Source: Acanthacorydalis orientalis
Taxonomy: Eukaryota > Arthropoda > Insecta > Megaloptera > Corydalidae
Length of the DNA: 64,000 bases
Reading direction: 5' to 3'
NCBI GenBank assembly: GCA_034766995.1
Contig: CM068316.1
Location: 12,573,500 to 12,637,499, forward strand
Shown here: positions 1 to 13,071 of the stretch, one piece after another
How positions within the stretch are numbered: the first letter of the stretch is position 1
Layout of the letters: each line of letters opens with the position of its first letter
Program-made: the position numbers and the translations under genes
The notes under the pieces: model-generated
What the model saw: the letters and a program-made list of their open reading frames with translations, nothing else
Database searches by the model: none
What the model was told of the DNA's origin: nothing

Positions 1-78
1 AAATTTTATTGTATAGTTTTTCTTCTCAAAGGAATCAAATTTATAAGTAATGTATAATAATATAATCAAATCTAAAAT

Positions 79-81
<3 letters not shown>

Positions 82-109
<28 letters not shown>
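82..109. repeat. (TA)n microsatellite
   Basis: Pure TA run of 14 units after TGTG. It is the first of several dozen such tracts in the window. Confidence 0.95.
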
Positions 110-448
110 CAGGTGTGTATGTATGTCTTTATTAATGTTAGTTTTGCAATTTTCTTTTAATTTAAAGTTTTTTGAAAGTAAAATAAAATTTAAAGATTTA
201 TCATGTTACATCTTATAGACACAACTCTACAATTTCATTAATATTTATACTAGTAAACAAAAACATATTTTCAAATTTTATAATTGGGTATGTTTCTCTG
301 TCTTATAATGATTTCCTAATAATATTATAAAACTGTCTTTTTTGTTCTCGTTTGAAATATTTTATTTATACCAAACTGATCAGCTGCGAAAATTAGTTTC
401 CAAAATTAATTCCGGTGATGTTTTTCGTTCACACGTATTTTTTTTATT

Positions 449-453
<5 letters not shown>

Positions 454-504
<51 letters not shown>
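454..504. repeat. (TA)n microsatellite
   Basis: About 25 uninterrupted TA units. The 67-codon ORF running through it reads (IY)n and is an artefact of the repeat. Confidence 0.95.
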
Positions 505-505
<1 letters not shown>

Positions 506-856
506 CATATATTTTGACATGTATGGCGCAGTCGTTGTTAAGTGAAGGTTAACTTGAAATGAAGGTCGTATATTAATGCACGAAATCAACAATTGTCTTA
601 TTTATGATCATCTACAATACTTAATCATGATTAAGACTTAAAAACATTTCATACGTTATATTCGGAATTTAATTTAAATTGTTCTGATCTGAAATTAAAT
701 CAGACTTTTTTGCTTAGTCCTTATTTCTGTTTTTTTTTTACTAGCTACATAGATATGATATTTGATAATAATTTATCAAATTATCTAACCTAGAAACTTG
801 ATTTAAAATTGCACACTTCCGAATTCTTTGCACTAGCCTTATTATTATTTTTACGC

Positions 857-860
<4 letters not shown>

Positions 861-899
<39 letters not shown>
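861..899. repeat. (TA)n microsatellite
   Basis: Uninterrupted AT run of about 20 units. The 360 bases between this and the previous tract are plain AT-rich sequence with nothing recognisable. Confidence 0.95.
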
Positions 900-900
<1 letters not shown>

Positions 901-993
901 TCTTACATGAATAAGAAATCATGAAAGTTGTAATTTGTTGGATACACAAATATTTAATAAAAATAGGCAATAATCATAATTTTTTACATACTG

Positions 994-999
<6 letters not shown>

Positions 1000-1051
<52 letters not shown>
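1000..1051. repeat. (TA)n microsatellite
   Basis: About 26 TA units. The next 400 bases are AT-rich with poly-T runs and no supported feature. Confidence 0.95.
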
Positions 1052-1053
<2 letters not shown>

Positions 1054-1457
1054 CGTTTTTAATATTTTTCTCAATTTTAAAAAGTAGTCATTTTTCAGTG
1101 TAGTTTTTAAACACTTCAATATTTTCAACCATTTGGCTAATGGATGAGAGACGTAAAAAATATATTTATTCTAAAACCACTCATAAAATATATCAGAACA
1201 TATGTGTGTGTTTTTTATAATGTTTAAAACAAAAAATGTATACTCTTTAAAAATGTATTAAAATCAATTAATAATTGCTTAAAATTTAGATATCTTATAA
1301 AATGGCCAATATTCGTTCGTTTTTTTTATTTCACTATTTCATTTTTTTTATAATATCTTATTAGCGCCCTAAATATGTATAAACAAGCTTTTTTGTTATT
1401 TTTTTTAATTAAAATAAATAACTCGATTATAAAGAATGCACTTATTTCGTTTTTTTC

Positions 1458-1496
1458 AATTAAAAAAAAACTATTTGCATTCACATAAAATGCAAA

Positions 1497-1537
<41 letters not shown>

Positions 1538-1602
1538 TGTTTTAAATTAAAAAAAAACTATTTGCATTCACATAAAATGCTATATATATATATATATATA
1601 TG
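1458..1602. repeat. Local duplication spanning (TA)n tracts
   Basis: A 36-base segment is present twice with no mismatch, at 1458-1493 and 1545-1580. It contains ACTATTTGCATTCACATAAA. Each copy is followed by a TA run (1503-1532 and 1581-1602). The 87-bp period covers the segment plus the TA run, so this is a young tandem duplication with microsatellite ends. Confidence 0.9.
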
Positions 1603-1699
1603 TTTTATACTCAATATATTTTTTTACGAAATGAACATATATTATTTTAAATGACATAGTTAAAAAGAATAAATTTGTTTTTATCTATTTATTTATAAT

Positions 1700-1775
1700 A
1701 CACACTCACTCACACACACACAGGTATATATAGAGAGGGGGGGGGATGGAGAGGAAGAGAAATAGATAAATAGAT
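1700..1775. repeat. Compound CA / TA / purine tract
   Basis: A (CA)n run passes through a short TA run into a G-rich purine stretch, GAGAGGGGGGGGGATGGAGA. It is one of very few G-rich strings in the window. Confidence 0.85.
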
Positions 1776-4411
1776 GGTCAAACAAAGTAGAGATTTGGAT
1801 GGTTAAAAGCTCCTATAATGATACAATTGACTAAGATTACTAAATGTTAGTATTTAAATGTACCATCAAAATTAATTATTAAGGAATTGCACTTTTAAAT
1901 GTAGTTTTCAGAATTTGATATTAAATTTTAATTTAATTTTATTTATTTTTGACCATATGAAATGGTTTATCTTTGTTATACATTGAATAGATACTTGTTG
2001 GTTCATTCAGATACTAATTCTCAGGAGACATCATACTGCTTGGATAAATTTTTTATTGAAATCTGGAAGTTAGTACCTATTTTCGCATTCAGTGTTTGAA
2101 TAAGTCAACAATAAGTCTCTGTTCAATACGCGACTAACAGACAAATTTAAGTAAATACAACTAAATTAAAATGAAATACTAAATTCTGCAAACTGCAATT
2201 CAAAATCAATTCATGAATTATTTAACCCGATGTATAGTAAATGGTTAACAATATTAATCTGTTTTTTTCATTATAAATCAATATTTCTTTGGATCATCTA
2301 TTTATATATAAAACAAAATCACGATAATTACGAAATAATATCTAGTATTTAATTATGATCTCAGTAATAAAACAAGCCTTAATGGTATTTATTCCGAGAT
2401 CATACTAAAGGATGTTATTTTTTAAATATAGTATATAAATTCACATGTACAAATGACACACTCATTCCCAATATTTATTTAAAATGACAAGTAAACAACA
2501 TATTGTAATATTATAAGTTATAAGTTGTTCTATAGGTTATTAATAATCGTTTCAAATTTTGTGAGACAGCAATCTTTTTTTAACTAAATAGTTAAAAATG
2601 TTTATTCTTAGTAATTAACCATATTAAACATTATTCGTTTAATGTTAGACATTTAAAATGTAAATATAAAAACTATAGATTTGATAAAGATGTATAAAAC
2701 AATCTTCATAAAAAGGTATTTTTAAACATAAGTGCAAGATCTAAGTCTGGAATTCTGATACTACATATAATTAATTGTAAAATAATAATCAAGTTTTAAG
2801 AAAAGTTTGAATTGGATATTTCCCATGTGCCTTAATGCTGATCGAGATTAATAAACTACTATACTATACTCCAAAGGGTAAAACAAATTCGTCACTGTTT
2901 ATTGCGTAAAGGGCTCAAGATTCATGCTTTACTAATGGTATCTCAAATAGTTGTTGAAGCTTTAATGTGTATCTTAAATTTCGAAAGGTATTAGACTGGA
3001 GAGCTCCAGGAGCGAAAACCCTTCTAGCTTCATATCAATCCAAAATGAATGTATCCATCAGGATCGATTAAATATACATTTCTAGATTCCTATTAATTAT
3101 ACTTATTAAAAATATGATATTTTTTTTATTTTTATCCTTTGTGGTTATTAATCCAAAACATGTTTGTAAATTTCTCTTTTACTTCACAACTAAATTGAAG
3201 TAAGATATTATTTTGCAAATCGAAGAATAAGTAAATTATGTCTTAGAATTATTAGTTAAAAAACGTGTACTCTTTTTAAAATATTTGTATATATATATAT
3301 ATATATATACATGAAGAAAATTAGAAAACTAAATCACGTTACATAACTCAAATCATACGAAGAGCAACAAAACCATAACATTACCTGACTTATAATGTTT
3401 CCTTTATAATGCACATGTATTATTCGAATATTCCCACGCAAAAACACAAAATAAACATTGTTGTTTGTGACTAGACTTAAATTAATTAGGTTTATAGGCT
3501 TATGTAACGAAACAACATGTGCTCTCTAGCGATAAAATTGCATATTATACACTTGAATTAAGTGAGGAAATATTTACTGTAAATTATACAATTTTATTTG
3601 TTAATTGTTCTGGTGATACCATATGTTGAATTAATTATTGAGAAATACATAAACACTTCAGTTTCAGAACACACCTTGCTTTTTATGGAAAAATGGATAT
3701 TCGGTCAAGCACAGAGCACTTTAAATATTTATGCGCGAAACGTGTTGTTCTTTAAATGATTTTCGTATTACGAAATAATTTACTTTGGTTTCCACTGAAC
3801 AGTTTGTAATTTTTCACTATTTGTTTATTACACTTTTTACGGAATTTTAATATATCTCGAATATATATTTTTAATTAGATTTTTGAACGATACACAACGA
3901 TTTATAAAAAATATATATATGTACAAAATACACTTCTTTATAAAATGTTTAATAAAATAGTTTTTTTATGCTAAATTGTCAATTATTTCACTTCAACCAA
4001 TTTTAACAATCATTTTTGAACAGATAGCTCGCAGCATATAACTGGCAACAGATAGAATATTTAATAAAATTGTTACAAAAATTTGTTTCGGTGGTCGTAT
4101 TTTGAATTCCGTTTCACTACTCATTTTTCATCCATGAAAAGGAAACGAACTCGATGTTTAATCTAAAAAGTATAAATAATATTCATTTATAAAATAAAAT
4201 ATTATTTATCTTTATACCGATATGTATATATATATATATATATATATATGCACTCTATAATTTTAATATTTTTTACACAATTTTATTAATTTTAATTTAT
4301 CTTGATTTTTAGCAAAACTAATAAATGAATTAGTTGCTACATTTGTCATAAAAAGTCCTCACATATATTTCTAAAGGAAAACAATGACACAAGACTCAAA
4401 ATTTCTTCATA

Positions 4412-4465
<54 letters not shown>

Positions 4466-6411
4466 ACCATATACATTATTTATTTATTATTTTTTAGTTT
4501 TTGTTTAAAGTGATGTACTCTTGATATAAAATAACTGAATTATTAATTAACAAAATTTATTAGAACTGATGTACCTAGTAAAATTTAATTAAGCAGTTCA
4601 ATTAGTAAAAAGATTCGATTAACAAAGCGATTAAAATATATTTATTCATGAGGGGAATTCATGTGTCATTAAATGTATTATTAATAATAATATGTTTATG
4701 GTAACATTTTTAAAAAAAGTATTCCTAAAGAAACATATTAGTAATTTACTTATCAATGGTTTCTAATACTTTGATAATTATCTAGAAATCTTTTCTTTAT
4801 TTCAAATAAAATTGATTATAATTGTTTTATATTAAATATGATTTTTTTTAAATAATTTGCATATAAGCAGTCCGCTTAGACAAAGCTTAAATTAAACTTT
4901 TATATGATAACGTATCTAGTTACAAATAAATATTAAAAATTAATTTAGTCTATAATTGTAATTTAAGATTGATATCAATCGTTTATAATAGCATTAAATC
5001 TGTAGCTTCACAAAATATTTTAAAAGATTAATTCCAGAATTTACTAATTAACATGGGTTAGAATTATGTTTTTAATAAAATTAAAATATTTGTTTCATAT
5101 TAAATAAAAATAATGTTATGCAACAATTCGCTCGTATTTTAGAATTTATATTCGCATTAACCCAATAAAATTTGAAAACCTGTCTGTTTGAATAGACAAA
5201 TGTTAAAATAAAATTTTGTGTAATCACATAAAAATAAATACAAATAAATATACTATAGAACTACAAATAAATTGCCAAAATGTAACTGATTTATAAACAT
5301 GATCGATATTCAATTTCAATTACATTCCTGTTCATATTTAATTTTTAACTTAGCAATGACATTTTCAGAGTATCAATTAGAAGTATATTTTATTGTCAAT
5401 TAAAATACTTTGGTTTATATTCCCGATTTTTTTATAATTTACTTGTTTTTTAACAATAATGTCCTCAAGACATGAGAATACTCATAGAGAAATGATAAAT
5501 TAAATTTTTAAAAACACATTTATTCTGTTACAAATAATCAATTACATGGTATTTGATGTAAATTATTGTTATAATTATATTAAATTAAATTTATTTAGCA
5601 TTCCAAGATATTTTCATTCCAGAATTTATTTATTGATGTTATTAATATTTAATTTAATCTTTCATTAGAAATATTTTTATTCTAAATGAAAAGAAATTGA
5701 TTTACCTTAACTATGAAAAAAAAACATAAAGCATTTCTTTAATAATCTATACATATTTCAATAAACGTTCATATTTAAGAACCTGTCTACTAAAACAAAT
5801 ATTAAATCCAACGTTCGTTAAAACACAAATATCAAACCAAAAAAATAACAATATTTGATTTTTATGAATGTAATCAAATTTTGAATTATATTAATAATTA
5901 TATTTAATTATTTTCTTGTAAGAAATGTATAAGAGATCAAAACCATAACTGATTCATTATTAGTTTTAATGTATATTTTTATCATTGAGTAGAAACTTTT
6001 TTATAGCAAATGAAAATACTTTGTTTTATATTCAATACTAAAATAAACTTTTTAGTAATTCACACGTGTTTTAACAACTGTAGTCACATGGTGATTTGAA
6101 TTCCAAAAACTGTTTTTAAAGTAGTGTTGAAATGCTGAATGTTGAATTTAAACTCGGTTCTAAAACTAAAAATATTGAATTGTAAAATGAAAAAATATCA
6201 ATAAATAATATATAATTGTAAAATAATAATAACATTTCTTAACATTTAATATTGTAAAATAGAAAATTTTAAACAATTACATAAAAACAATTTTAAAAAA
6301 TTTATCACTTCACTACTAAATAAAATATATTTAATTAAACTGAATGTTTATTTAAAAAAAATATTTTAAATTGATTTTTATACAATTAAGTACAATTTTA
6401 TATATAAACTC
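1776..6411. other. AT-rich non-coding sequence, no gene seen
   Basis: About 4.6 kb with no ORF above background, no exon-like G+C peak with splice sites and no recognisable transposon terminus. It holds short TA tracts near 3287-3309, 4225-4249 and 4419-4462, plus many homopolymer A and T runs. Confidence 0.7.
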
Positions 6412-6421
6412 TTGAAAAATA

Positions 6422-6487
<66 letters not shown>

Positions 6488-6497
6488 TATTTTTCAA
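6412..6497. repeat. 86-bp perfect palindrome around (TA)29
   Basis: TTGAAAAATAATCA at 6412-6425 is the exact reverse complement of TGATTATTTTTCAA at 6484-6497. The 58 bases between are pure TA, which is itself palindromic. The whole 86 bp is therefore one uninterrupted perfect inverted repeat with no spacer. It could extrude as a cruciform. Either it arose by repair-mediated copying of one flank, or it is a tiny fold-back remnant. Confidence 0.95.
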
Positions 6498-6693
6498 CAG
6501 TTAAATAATATACAAAATAATTATAAGTGATTAAATTCAACTGCCATAACAATTTAATACATTTGATATTTAATATGTAACATTATAATTACATATTAAA
6601 TATATTAAAATGTGATTATAAATTATTTTAACAGATTAACTTTGACGTTTATTAATTTTCACTATTTTAAGTTAAAAATAAAATTAGCATTTC

Positions 6694-6697
<4 letters not shown>

Positions 6698-6734
<37 letters not shown>
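6698..6734. repeat. (TA)n microsatellite
   Basis: About 18 TA units, 200 bp downstream of the 86-bp palindrome. Confidence 0.95.
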
Positions 6735-6737
<3 letters not shown>

Positions 6738-6779
6738 GTGAATTTAAATTGATGGTACACAAATCGATTCATTTTAATC

Positions 6780-7110
6780 ATCAATCGAACTCACCACCGA
6801 ATTAAAGTTTCAATAACACAACAACAATAATTACTTTATGTTTATTATGACACCGCGATGAGAAAGACTCTTCCTTTGTACAAATGTTCCAGTTGTAATT
6901 CAGATTATAAACGATTGTTATCTATTTCCATTAGTGCACATGAAGTCTGCACGACAACGTGATACGCAGGTAACTGACTTGTAAAGTGAAAGCGCGGTAC
7001 AATTCAAGTTGGAAATGGCGGGTACTGTGATATGAGAGGCTATCGTTAGAGGCGCAACTATATCCATACCCTTCAGCTATTATTAATTTATTTGTAGTGA
7101 AATGCATAAA
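6780..7110. other. Island of higher G+C and complexity
   Basis: Noticeably less AT-rich than its flanks. It contains AAAGCGCGGTAC, AAATGGCGGGTAC and AGAGGCGCAAC, and a good splice-donor match (ACGCAG/GTAACT at 6970). ATGGCGGG gives only a six-codon frame. No long ORF or known repeat is recognised. It could be a regulatory or conserved non-coding element, a 5' non-coding exon or a diverged transposon. Nothing in the sequence decides between these. Confidence 0.35.
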
Positions 7111-7254
7111 CGAAACTAACAGAATATACTAGAAGTGTGTTTATTATTTACAAGAAATTTGTATTCTCTACGCGATAGAGGAAATCTGTTTTGTACTGTA
7201 CAGAGCATAGGAAACTTTTTTCTGTTGTTTTACATGAGTTTTACAAAAGATTAA

Positions 7255-7258
<4 letters not shown>

Positions 7259-7312
<54 letters not shown>
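7259..7312. repeat. (TA)n microsatellite
   Basis: Long TA run ending in TTATATATAATG. The ORF crossing it is a microsatellite artefact. Confidence 0.95.
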
Positions 7313-7314
<2 letters not shown>

Positions 7315-7471
7315 ATGTTAAGTATATATTTATAAAAATCAAATATTTTCACACGCTTTTTTACTTTCATATGCTGTTAAATCTTAATACGAAATAATAT
7401 ATCTAACATAGTATTCAATTAATTATGTTTGACTAATGAAAAAAATGTTTATAAATGTGTTTGTATGTACA

Positions 7472-7480
<9 letters not shown>

Positions 7481-7525
<45 letters not shown>
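7481..7525. repeat. (TA)n microsatellite
   Basis: TA run preceded by a decaying TGTATGTACATGTATATGTG stretch. Confidence 0.95.
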
Positions 7526-7530
<5 letters not shown>

Positions 7531-7769
7531 AATTATATTTTTCCGACACGTTCTTAGTTATATTTTACAAATTTAATATTTACTTGGATTTTCATTGAAA
7601 CCAGTCCTGTACTAAAATCATATATTTATGAATAAATTTATTATTATATTCATGAAATTAACATTTAATTATATATTTTAACCTACATTATATTTTCTTC
7701 TTGAATAACTTCAACACTATTTGTATATATTTTGCTATATTTTCTTTCATATCATTTGAATCTATACTC

Positions 7770-9016
<1,247 letters not shown>

Positions 9017-9018
9017 GC

Positions 9019-9078
<60 letters not shown>

Positions 9079-9086
9079 GTATATAT

Positions 9087-9120
<34 letters not shown>

Positions 9121-9148
9121 CTATGTATATATACATACATATATATAT

Positions 9149-9182
<34 letters not shown>

Positions 9183-9185
9183 ATG

Positions 9186-9231
<46 letters not shown>

Positions 9232-9234
9232 TAC
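9017..9234. repeat. 218-bp cryptic TA/TG/CA microsatellite
   Basis: The longest simple-sequence block in the first third of the window. TA runs are separated by short GTAT, TACATACAT and CTATG interruptions. Some interruptions face each other as inverted pairs, so the tract can fold on itself. It is open in several frames only because TA repeats contain no stop. Confidence 0.95.
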
Positions 9235-10385
9235 AAACACATTCACAGATTCAAAGTAGTTTATAGGAAGCGCTGCCGTACCGACTAAATTTGTTATTAT
9301 AATCCTTACTCTTTATGTCAGTAACAGGTAAATTTCTCCTAGAAATTATTACTTTTTTTAAAAAAATATATATAATCTGATGTAACTTTATTGCATTATA
9401 ATCTGTATCATAATCCAGTTCATGTTATATTATAGTTTTTAACATTTTATAATACTTTATTAAAATTTAAATAAAAAGTGTGTACATCCCTAGAAATAAT
9501 AAAATCATATTCATATTCATCAATTTTATTTAATACACCAACACTTTTGAGCTTTAATTAACACAATATTTTAATAAAAATTATAAAAATACAGAGACAT
9601 ACAGACACTTTTATATTTTGGAATATGCAAGGCAAGTATATAACAATATCTGTATTTAATTTTTGATTTTAATATTTTTATTGTAGTTGTATCGATAAAT
9701 TAGTTTAAAGATAGCAATTAGTAGTCGAACACAGAGGCGCGTGTTCTTTGAATTAGCGTTAATATAAATATTTTCGGTTTTCGATGTAATTGTTGAAAGT
9801 GATATAATTTATCGAAAAATTTGAAAAATTTAGTATATAATTGTTTTATTAAACAATCTATTTAAAAAAAATGTTTCAAAACTAAACATATATGTAAAGA
9901 AAAAAAAACTAGAAAGTATTTAACCGAAACCTTTATAACAAAATGGCGAGAGTTCAATTTTTACCTAATGTATACAATCAAATTAAATCTTGCAGTATAG
10001 ATAGCTTTTAATAAAATAGTGATTGTTAAAAATATTTCAAGCTTAATACCGTAATAAAACAATTTAAATAAAAGAGCGTATACAATCATAACCTCATTTT
10101 TCGAAACCATACTGTTTTAAAGTACAAATATTATGTAACAAAATATAAATCGAAAGATCAATATTTAATTTAAAAGTAAAGTGTTACAGTTTTGTAATAA
10201 ATGCCATGATATTTAGTAAATCTACAAATCTTGTTTTCGATAATAAAGAAAGACATATTTCAACCATCAAAATCAAAGTAAAGCTGTTTTCTATTCATGG
10301 AACTAAATCATCTGTTAACATGTATTTGTCAACAAATCGCCCATATCTGTCAAAAGAGATACGAACACACCCATATTTATTTTTT
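9235..10385. other. AT-rich non-coding sequence, no gene seen
   Basis: No transposon ends or exon-like blocks recognised. A 111-codon frame starting at 10206 runs into the next microsatellite and has no recognisable domain. Confidence 0.6.
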
Positions 10386-10426
<41 letters not shown>

Positions 10427-10444
10427 ATGCATGTATATGTATAT
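10386..10444. repeat. Compound (TA)n(TG)n microsatellite
   Basis: A TA run passes directly into about nine TG units, then TGCATGTATATGTAT. A further short TA tract lies at 10670-10694. Confidence 0.95.
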
Positions 10445-10669
10445 TAAATACAAAACGGGAACATATTTTTCTCTCACTGTCGTACGTACATTCACTTCAC
10501 CTTTTTGTATTTACTTATTCCACATGATTGCTTTCCGATGACCACGAGATATAATAATAATGTTTTTGCAATTGCTATTTGAATTAAAATTCCGTTAATA
10601 TTTTTTTCTTGAAACTGTAATCCAGTAACTTAGCTATAACAATGTTAGAATTTAAATGCACGTGTGGAG

Positions 10670-10701
<32 letters not shown>

Positions 10702-11158
10702 TAATCGATTTTCGTCATTTTGCCTTTATTATTACTCTTTCATCCGTATATACGAGTACATGAATTGCAAATTCCATTTTGATGGAAACCACGTTCTGTT
10801 TATTATGTTTGACGTTATACACATGTAACGGCAAATCAATTTACATGATTAACTGTTTTCAAAAATGAATTTTTCTAATTTTAGAAAAAAATCAATCAGT
10901 TATATAAAAATATAGTTCATATAAGTATATAAATAACTTTCAGTGTTTCATAGACTAGATTATTAATAAAAACTGATTTAATTTAAATAAATCATCTGAA
11001 TATAAATGATATTATTTTCTTACAGTACCATTCGTTTATCGATTCGTTCTAAGAACTTTTATATTAAGGGACTGGAAGTTTTAAATGCGAACTCAATTTT
11101 TGAATAGTCTGAGATACTGGAGTTGAATAAAAAATAAAAAATGAAATTATCACATGTA

Positions 11159-11361
11159 GTGCTCGCTGTCGTACAGCAACACCTCGGGAGCCCTGTTGTG
11201 GTATGAGAGAGAACGATTTGTAGAATAGAAACACCCATTTAAAACTCCCCGGCGTTAGTTATTCAGTGTCCATTTATTACAATCAGCTATGTAGAATGAA
11301 AGCGCAGGAGGAGGAAAATACATCGCTGCACCACCGCAGTTTTCTGTGCGACAGGGAGCAC
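11159..11361. mobile_element. 203-bp element with terminal inverted repeats (MITE-like)
   Basis: The left end GTGCTCGCTGTCGTACAGCA and the inverted right end GTGCTCCCTGTCGCACAGAA match at 17 of 20 positions. Both ends are flanked outward by TGTA (11155-11158 and 11362-11365), a possible short target duplication. The interior is clearly richer in G+C than the flanks and has no ORF, so this is a short non-autonomous DNA transposon. Read with CA before GTGCTC, the right end resembles a hAT start. However, the flanking octamers do not match, so the superfamily is unassigned. Confidence 0.7.
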
Positions 11362-12188
11362 TGTATAACTTTGCTTAGTTTCATCTGTAGCACCACTAGA
11401 TAGTCAGATCTATTCCGTATCATATAAACTGTCATTTAACAGACATGTTAAATAACGTGATAACTACTCATTAATCTGTGTATCACTATGGTATTAACGC
11501 TTCTCTGTTTTGTTTTAAATAATATGGAGGATATGTTGTTTACGAGTATATCAGAATAGAACTGATTGATGAGCATACCAACCAGTTGGTATGAGACCAC
11601 TACCTTCTGTTCCGTCTGAAGTTTCCAAGTCATTCGTTTTGTCAACGATACAAAACAGAAAACTCCAAATATAGCTTTCATCGGAAACCAAAAATTATAG
11701 TCCTTCATACCTAATACTTTTCTGTACAACTCGCAGTTCACCATGGCATTTATCTGCAAGTTTAGCTGCAGTATATCCTACATTTTGAGATTTATTTGAA
11801 ACTCTGTACCGATATTACTATTAGGTTTGAAGCAGTATTTTATCGTTGAACTTTTTATAATTAAACACGTGTCACCAACAACACTCATCGACGACTAAAA
11901 AATATTTATTCCGATCATTGCATAGATAAATCTATAATTTATTGAAAAACAAAAGTACTTTTTTTATTAGTAAGTCGAAAACTTCGTTCAGTTATACTTA
12001 TCATAGCAAATACCCAAACTCCTCAACGTATTGTTTCTTTCGATTTCCTCACTTATAGAAAAAAGAAACTTATTACATATCAACAAAAATGTATTGTCGA
12101 CAGTGATAATTATGTTGAAAAATAAATACAATATTAGAAACGTTGTATTCTAATATTTCTTTATTTTTTCGTTCCATTCAGATACATT
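11362..12188. other. AT-rich sequence, no supported gene
   Basis: A 103-codon antisense frame (11448-11759) starts MQINAMVNCELYRKVLGMKD and ends at a normal stop. It shows no motif I recognise. About one ORF of this length is expected by chance in 64 kb at this base composition, so it is not called a gene. Confidence 0.55.
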
Positions 12189-13071
12189 CAGCCATGTGTC
12201 CAGAAAGTATGACCTGCGGGCCGATCCGACCCGTGAAAGGTTTTTATATGTCCCACGGATATATTTGATATTATATACAGACATCCTACAAGATAAGCTT
12301 TTTCGAGATACTTTTTTTATCGTTAATACATGAAAAATCCTCTATTTTGTTTGAAAATCCCTTTGGTGTTGTTATTGATAATTTTGATGCAAATATAAAA
12401 TTAGAGTTAATAGATTTGCAAACTGATGTTACACTAAAATCACTATTTCAAAATGAAAATTTAATTAGGTTCTATTCTTTGTTGCCAGAAAGTAATTACA
12501 GCAATATTAAAAATGTTACAAAGAAAATGATCTCCATATTCGGTAGCACGTATATTTGTGATCAGACATTCTCCAGAATGAGGTATATTAAATCAAAAAC
12601 CGCTCAAGATCGACAGATAACCATTTGAAAGATTTAAAAAAATAGGTGTTTCGAACTTAACACAAAATATTGAAGAAGTAATTCAAAGGTAAACAAAGCA
12701 GGCTCATTCTTTACATTAGTGCACATTTTTAATACTCAAGACATTCTTCAAGTATTGATTTCATACCACCTTGATTCTTGAGGTATTTTTTAAAACTGTA
12801 CATGTAAATAAATAAAAATGCTTTCTTTTCTTATGTCTATTTTCTTGCAAAACAACCATTACTTATCCATATATAATTATTGTTGCGCGTATTTGATATA
12901 TTTGCATTCTTTTATTTTCTTACGAATAAAAACTTCCATTTATTCATTTCTAAGCATGCAATATATAATTATAGGTAAATAAAATAGATGTTCATTTAGA
13001 TCCGGCCCGCCTGGTACTTTCTATGTACTTATAGACCCCTTCTCACAAAAAGTTTGGAGACCCCTACATTG
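12189..13071 (+). mobile_element. hAT-superfamily transposon, internally deleted
   Basis: A transposase remnant lies between G+C-rich ends typical of hAT elements whose transposases are annotated as GTF2IRD2-like or ZBED-like. Subterminal inverted repeats are clear: AGAAAGTATGACCTGCGGGC near 12202 pairs with the inverse of the stretch at 12998-13021 (AGAAAGTACCAGGCGGGCC). The right end reads AAAAAGTTTGGAGACCCCTA, whose inverse is the usual hAT TCTCCAAACTTTTT terminus. The outermost left bases are degraded. GATACATT before the left end and GAACCATT at the right end may be an eroded 8-bp target duplication (6 of 8 match). At about 880 bp the element has lost most of a normal 2-3 kb hAT body. 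Confidence 0.75.
12320..12692 (+). pseudogene. hAT transposase C-terminal dimerisation region, frameshifted
   Basis: The open frame reads FENPFGVVIDNFDANIKLEL, then a segment with FYSLLPESNY and the hallmark FGSTYICDQTFSRMRYIKSK. This is the C-terminal dimerisation block of hAT transposases, where FGSTY.CEQ.FS is strongly conserved in the GTF2IRD2-like group. After KSK the frame shifts by a lost base in an A run near 12597. The next frame continues NRSRSTDNHLKDLKKIGVSN and ends in IEEVIQR-stop at 12690-12692, matching the expected LT..HL..L continuation. The BED zinc finger and the RNase-H catalytic core are missing, and I see no supported start codon. The copy cannot encode an active transposase. 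Family assignment is by motif, and I am confident of the superfamily only. Confidence 0.85.

Noticed and set aside
11448..11759. 103-codon antisense ORF
   Set aside because: No domain or signal recognised. A rough estimate at this base composition (about 9 percent stop codons) gives around one ORF of 100 codons by chance in six frames of 64 kb.
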